Shown here: in pieces, positions 58,989-64,000 of the stretch | How positions within the stretch are numbered: the first letter of the stretch is position 1 | Layout of the letters: each line of letters starts with the position of its first letter | Assembly (NCBI GenBank): GCA_039881045.1 | Contig: JAYWVB010000002.1 | Location: 682,001-746,000 of the forward strand | Direction: 5' to 3' | DNA: 64,000 bases | Source: Chaetomium olivaceum | Lineage: Eukaryota > Ascomycota > Sordariomycetes > Sordariales > Chaetomiaceae | The notes under the pieces: generated by a model | Told to the model about the DNA's origin: nothing | Seen by the model: the letters and a program-made list of their open reading frames with translations, nothing else | Database searches by the model: none | Made by a program: the position numbers and the translations under genes

Positions 58989-61619
58989 AGCTTCCAGTAT
59001 CCGGGTTGTCGGGACCTTGGATGGAACCTAAGCACACCCACACGGGTGGGAACAATGTCGGGCGGGATCTGGCATATGTAGGGCCTGAGCCGGCACTTGT
59101 CTGGAGCCGTCTCAATAACTAGCAGCCAACATGCGCCTCCGCTGACCTCAGTCAGCCGCGGGGAGGGTGGGTGAGCAATGACAGGTGGGCGCACGGCAAA
59201 GAACAGAAGACGGCGTGGAAATAAAGTTCCAAAAAGAAAGTTGAATTGCAAGGCTCGATGCCCCTTTTGGTTTCCATGGGACTGAAGGTTGCCATCCCGA
59301 GCTGCCATGCAGGTGCCGCATGGTCAGACAGGGGCACATGCACATGGTGATGGTGTACCGAAGAGCAGGCCAGGAACCAGGAACCCCTTTGCCGTGACGT
59401 CGACATGTCATTGGCCGCTTCAACGGTGCCGATGGCACTTCGATTGCGCTACTGACCAGGCATTGTCCTCCACAGACCAAATATGGTTTGGCAGGAGTTC
59501 CCAGGGAGGGGTGTTGATGGATGTGTGGTGCCCCGACTCGGCCAACGGAGGAGCAAGCTGAAGAACGCCACACGGCGCCGAGCTTTTTTGGAACCAGGTG
59601 TTATCTGGCGCCAGCCCGTGCGGGCGCCGCCTCTTCCGCAGTCAAGTGAAGTTGCGCGCGATACCTGGAAACAGCGGGGATTGACAGAATGTGGCTTGTG
59701 CTGTGTATCAACTTGAAGGTCAGATTGGGGCGCAATTACCCCTTTGAGTTTGAGTTGCAGCGAGAGCTGCTGGTCAGACTGTCGAGATCAGAAATGGTTT
59801 AGAATAAGACTCGGATACTGTGTTCTGCTCGCGTGTTGACTGTTCGGTTCGGTTCAGCTACCGTGTACATCTGTAGATGGCCGTTGATCGACAAGGGTTC
59901 CCCAGGTGAGGGAGGGGGTCTCGACGTTGAAGATCAAGGCGTCGTCCCTCGTGGCCAGCTCGGGACTGGGAAGCGAGAGGCGACTACTGGTATAAAATGA
60001 CCGAAAACGTGAAAGCTTCCAAACGAGATCCACTTGGCGATTGTTTCGTTTTCCTTCATCCTGGCATGCAACTGCTCATTCGAGCCACCGTAATTCCTAT
60101 CGTCGTCCAAACATGGAACGCCCTTCAATAGTAACGCGCTATGTGTCGATTCGCGCTTGCTTCGTTCAAATTTGTTGGATGAAATCTGTTGATGATCGTC
60201 GCATGTCACGGGTGTGTGCTTGTTAAACTCTGGCCTGGACCCTTCCCGAGGAAATATGCCCAGCAAGCGGTGTGAACAAGCGTGGTGCAGGTGTCGATAG
60301 CAATTCGAGTCGACGCAAAAGACCACGGTCTAGATTGGAAATGATCTCGCAATTCACCCACCCTGCTCGGAATTCGGTTCACCAGTGAGACCAGACCATT
60401 GAAACGAGCACAGATGTTGCACAGACCGCATCTGCAGCTGGTTTCGAAGTTTTCGGGCCTGGCTTGCCTGGTTGGTGTTGCCAGTGGTGCCAAGAGCAGT
60501 GGACGGGAGTCGGGTGGTGCCAAGTAACGGTGGGATCCCGTGCTGCAATGTGCCTATCTCAGTGGGGAATGGGGGCGGGAGAAGGGGCGGGGAGGCGGGA
60601 GGGGGGGCTTACACCACCAGGGCACGGCATGGCAACCCTCCAGTTTTCACACTTCCATCACCATGCTGCAAACCCGGAAATTGGGTCATTGCGGCGTCGA
60701 CCAGGAACCATTGCAGCCCACCACCATGGGAAACCCTGATGAAGCGATCACAAAATCCAAAACCCAAGACGCTAAGTCGCTAACTACCCAGAATAGCGCA
60801 GACATTGCCCCAAGCCAACGGCCGTGCTCGGTAATTTCGGCAAGCAAACTTTGGAACGGGCTCTCGATTCGAAGTCTCGATGCCACGCCACCAAACCGAG
60901 TCACGAGGGACTCGATCTCGGAGCTGACCACCTTCAAAGTGAGAACGCCAAAGGGAATAAGAGACGCGCAGGTGGCTGCTCCCTACGCGAGTCGTGGAGG
61001 CTAGGCAACACGCTGAATAAAATTGTCTGCAGCCCCCAGGCGAAGGGATTATGGTGTTGATCAGCGATTTGATGGTGAAGTCGCTGTGCCTCCTGCCGGC
61101 TTGTCACAAATTTTGTCTTCGCCGGTCAACCTACCAGTCCTTCGCTCAAGTTATGTACCTGAGACCGAGGGATGCATTGGTGGCGTCCAATAGGCGGGTA
61201 ATCCCATTTTTGAGCCCGAGTCCCCCAGACGACAAGTTGTGCTATGGTCTCCCCGCCCTGTTACATTGTTTGTTCACTCGCTTGCCATTCACGTTCCTTT
61301 CTTTTTCCACCTTTGCACAGTAAATGTCTCTTGATCTTTCTACGCTTCTCACGGAATACAATATCAGGGACTTCCATACGGCGTTGATACATTTCTCGGT
61401 GCCAATCAAAAAATTTCGAGCATAATGGGGTGGATTGAGATCTCGCTTAGATTCACTACTTGTTGGCTCACTAACCTATGTAATTGGGTCCCAACCTGGG
61501 TGTTGCTTGTTCGATAAGGCTATACCGGACGGGGTCTATGTTCCTAGTTGCTTACATCTGCCAAACTTGCAAGTTCGGTAGTCCTGGCGCGGAGGGTATG
61601 GAGCTTAAAAGCCGCGGCC
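58989..61619. other. Long intergenic region
   Basis: 2.6 kb upstream of the receptor gene (minus) and beyond the 3' end of the F-box-like gene. No frame longer than about 155 codons and none with recognisable motifs (60540-61004 plus is the longest). No tRNA, repeat family or mobile element was noticed. Confidence 0.4.
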
Positions 61620-62747
61620 TCAAGTGAGCTTCGTAAGACTATTTAGTCCACGTGATACTAGAGGCTTCAATCTGAAACGAGTAGTACTCATCGACGTCTT
61701 TATATTCGTCCCAATATATACGGAACCGTTGTCGTTGTTGTCGTCGTTGTCGTCGTCGTCGTCGCTGTCGTTGCCCACCCTGCCCTCGGCCCGTATCTGG
61801 TGCCATGTCTTCCCGGGAAAGTCCCGCCGCAGGTCCCGGTCCATCTCCGCCAATGGCGAGTCCTTCTTTTCTTCATAGTCAACACCAGAACCCCTCTTCA
61901 CGATGACCAGCATTTCTTTCCACAGTTCCCACCTAGTCGTAAGTTCTGGGTCTAGGCCTTCCCGTAATTTCTGTTCAAATTTGACCCGCTTGCTTGGGTC
62001 AAGGACCGTACCCAAACAACCAGCTCTCAGTTCCTCTTTACTACGGTAGACTGTCACCGAAGGGTTCGAGGCCACACCGTCGCGACTTTCCATAACTGTT
62101 TGTCAGTGCATTGGCTGAAGCTTCCTCGAGTACCTGGGTCTCGACTCTGGGCTCATGTCGTTAGTTGAGTACGCAAACTCGAGCATTCTTGACCCTTTGC
62201 AGACATAGCGCAGAGTTTTCCACCCATTGCCCTCCACGATAAGGCGGTCGAGTACATGGTAGCTGATTCGCGGCGGTCTGCTGGCAAGAACCGTGAGCTG
62301 GTCCAGCTGCAGGCCTGGAAGTATTTTAAGAGCAGATACAAGGGGATAAATTTCGGCGTGCGTACCAGTGACTCTTATGTGACGTATCTGTGAGAGGGTA
62401 TCAATAGAAAGCCCAGAGAGCTTGTCGAGCATGTCTTCAGGACATCCATAACAAAATAGGACGTAGTGTAGCCATGACTTGCCGATCTCGAGCCTAGCTC
62501 GCCGACAAACGAGAAGCAGAGCCAGGCCATTCCGTGCAGGGCGCACCATGCGCCACCAAAAGTTATCAAACATAAATCTTGTGTTGGAGAAGAGTAACCT
62601 GTATATATGGTCCCTCAATTCCTGTGGCAGTCGCTGAAACAGTAAGCTGCCTGTCTGCGGGTCGACCATGGCGCTCTGTTTTTGGGTTTGGTCTTTTACA
62701 TTCTCCGGTTCCTTCTCTTTCTCCATCATCATGTTTTCCTTCGTCAT
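61620..62747 (-). pseudogene. F-box-like fungal protein interrupted by an in-frame TGA
   Basis: Resembles the large fungal group of F-box-like proteins of unknown role. From the ATG at 62747, a charged N-terminus leads to the F-box-like start (FQRLPQELRDHIYRLLF), then ARLEIGKSWLHYVLFCYG, RHIRVTGTHAEIYPL and DRLIVEGNGWKTLRYVCKG. At 62103-62105 a TGA interrupts the frame. The same frame then runs on without a break for 161 codons to 61620 with the normal family C-terminus (SVTVYRSKEELRAG, MLVIVKRGSGVDY) and an Asp/Asn run. Relatives, as I recall them, have a Trp at about this position, so TGG to TGA is the simplest reading. The base after TGA is C, which favours readthrough. An upstream ATG at 62900 would add a hydrophobic leader, less likely. 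Confidence 0.6.
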
Positions 62748-64000
62748 GGTTGCGGTAATGATGTAGTGCCTGCGCGGAACGTAGGTAGCTTCCAAGAAAT
62801 GTGATAAGAGTCGTGGAAGCGAGTTCGCCAACGGCAATTCTGCAACCCGGAAGTCAGCCGAGAAGGCTAACAGAAGGAGGAGCACGGCGGCGGGGGTCAT
62901 TAATCTTGAGGAGACCTACACAAGCCCTAGAGTTATGCCAGGCGAGTCGTATGTGCCATGGCTGCGTAGGTATTTTGAGCGTAAAAACCATTTGGTAAGG
63001 TACCTAAGGTAGTTAATATAAACCAACTTCATCTTGACAACTTGGCTGCTTGCCGTAGAGAATAGATCCGCGTTTCGCTTTGTAGGTACCTTATGCTTTT
63101 CATACACATATACGGAATGTTGTGTACATGGTATATGACAGACCAGAACGATTCTATAATTGAACTTGAACAGTATCTTGTGCCAACGGAACACATCCTC
63201 TCCGGGTATTCGTAATGCGGGTTATCATATGTGCCGGGGGACCCGTAAGAGAGCATGCGTAGTAGAAACGCGTGCTAGGTGAAGTGAAGAGGCACGAAGT
63301 GTATTATATGCTAAAATCGGTGATTTTCATTGTTAAAGTGGGTTGATGGGGTCATCAGGGTCAAGTCAACAATGCGTGCCAAAGACACCTTTGAGGCGGG
63401 CCATGCGAGTGGCTTGCGCTGCCATCCCTGGGAGGCAAGTCTTCTTCCATGACGCAATAACAAAGCACGGGACTTGACAAACAGATTTTGGACCTCAAGG
63501 GGATTACGGGAGGTTCTCTCTCTGGGGCAGGAATTTGGGACTAATTACGATAGACAAACGGAAACCGTATGGCCGAATTCGTCAGGTTCCATCCCAGTAT
63601 GTTTTCCGGCCGGCAGCACTTCAGGTGGCCATAACATAAATGGCAGTAGAGTGGTTGGAAAGGGGCGGGGAGTGACCGAGTGGTTAAAGTCTAAAAAAGA
63701 GGTAGACGATTTCGTTCACCGTGGTTGATCAAGTTTGTTGGTTACGATTACCTAGGAACAAGCGGCCCGACGTTCTGTGCTGGAGCTCTAGGGGCGTGAC
63801 CCAAAGCAGGTGTTCATGACACTGCCAATGCTGCACAATATATGACTCGGGAACGCAATATTGCGTAGAGGTACAGAAAAACGACGCCTACCTAACTGGA
63901 ATGCTCAGCGAAGCGGAGTTGATGGACGGAATTGTCTCAAAATCGAAATTCGGGGCGAGTGTTTGTGTTCCCCAAATCCCCAAAGTGTTTCCGATCGGAC
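62748..64000. other. Terminal intergenic region
   Basis: 1.25 kb to the end of the window with no supported gene. A sequence at about 63670-63700 resembles a tRNA A-box (GACCGAGTGGTTAAAG) but has no matching B-box (see rejected items). Confidence 0.4.

Noticed and set aside
63665..63740. tRNA-Leu/Ser-like sequence (GACCGAGTGGTTAAAG)
   Set aside because: The A-box resembles a type II tRNA, but there is no GGTTCGAATCC B-box at the right distance and no acceptor-stem pairing that I could make.

Overview
The window is genomic DNA of a filamentous ascomycete, most likely a Sordariomycete. Genes are split by short introns (mostly 45-120 nt) with GT-AG borders and CTAAC/CTGAC-like branch sites. The gene set is typical of Pezizomycotina: a HET-domain protein, ERG3, a cytochrome-b5-fused sphingolipid desaturase, a DUF3405 protein, a DUF3638/DUF3645 giant protein and a Dicty_CAR-type GPCR. 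All functions are read from the sequence and remembered family motifs; no database search was run.

Layout. 1-10.4 kb is mostly ordinary housekeeping: Mn-superoxide dismutase (-) head to head with the GINS subunit Psf3 (+), biotin synthase (+), a dethiobiotin-synthetase-like gene with damaged active-site motifs (+), and a DUF3405 type II membrane protein (+). 11.3-21.0 kb is an accessory island. It holds a mosaic of broken gene fragments (a kinase P-loop lobe, a SNF2 helicase piece, acidic and coiled-coil pieces), tandem repeats with transition-type differences, degenerate repeats, a complete pogo/Fot1-type DNA transposon with 49-bp terminal inverted repeats, and three small spliced genes on the minus strand. 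Those three share intron phases and a short hydrophobic G-[LM]-T module; I recognise no family for them.

21.3-43 kb: a secreted aldose 1-epimerase (-), ERG3 (-), a HET protein (+), a cytochrome P450 (-), a two-P-loop AAA ATPase with a long acidic N-terminus (-), a secreted type-B carboxylesterase (+), the sphingolipid desaturase (-) and a single-pass membrane protein (-). 43.3-53.3 kb is one gene for a protein of about 3,270 residues (DUF6606/DUF3638/DUF3645 type). 55.6-62.8 kb: a Sulfotransfer_4-like tail-anchored protein (+), a cAMP-receptor-like GPCR (-) and an F-box-like protein broken by an in-frame TGA (-).

A recurring pattern is single-base frame breaks inside otherwise fully open, conserved frames (AAA ATPase, DUF3638 giant gene at three places, sulfotransferase-like gene, transposase). 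Several lie in homopolymers, which fits sequence or assembly error at least as well as gene decay. The genes are individually regulated eukaryotic units. The only obvious pathway neighbours are biotin synthase and the dethiobiotin-synthetase-like gene; the two lipid enzymes (ERG3 and the sphingolipid desaturase) are 14 kb apart.
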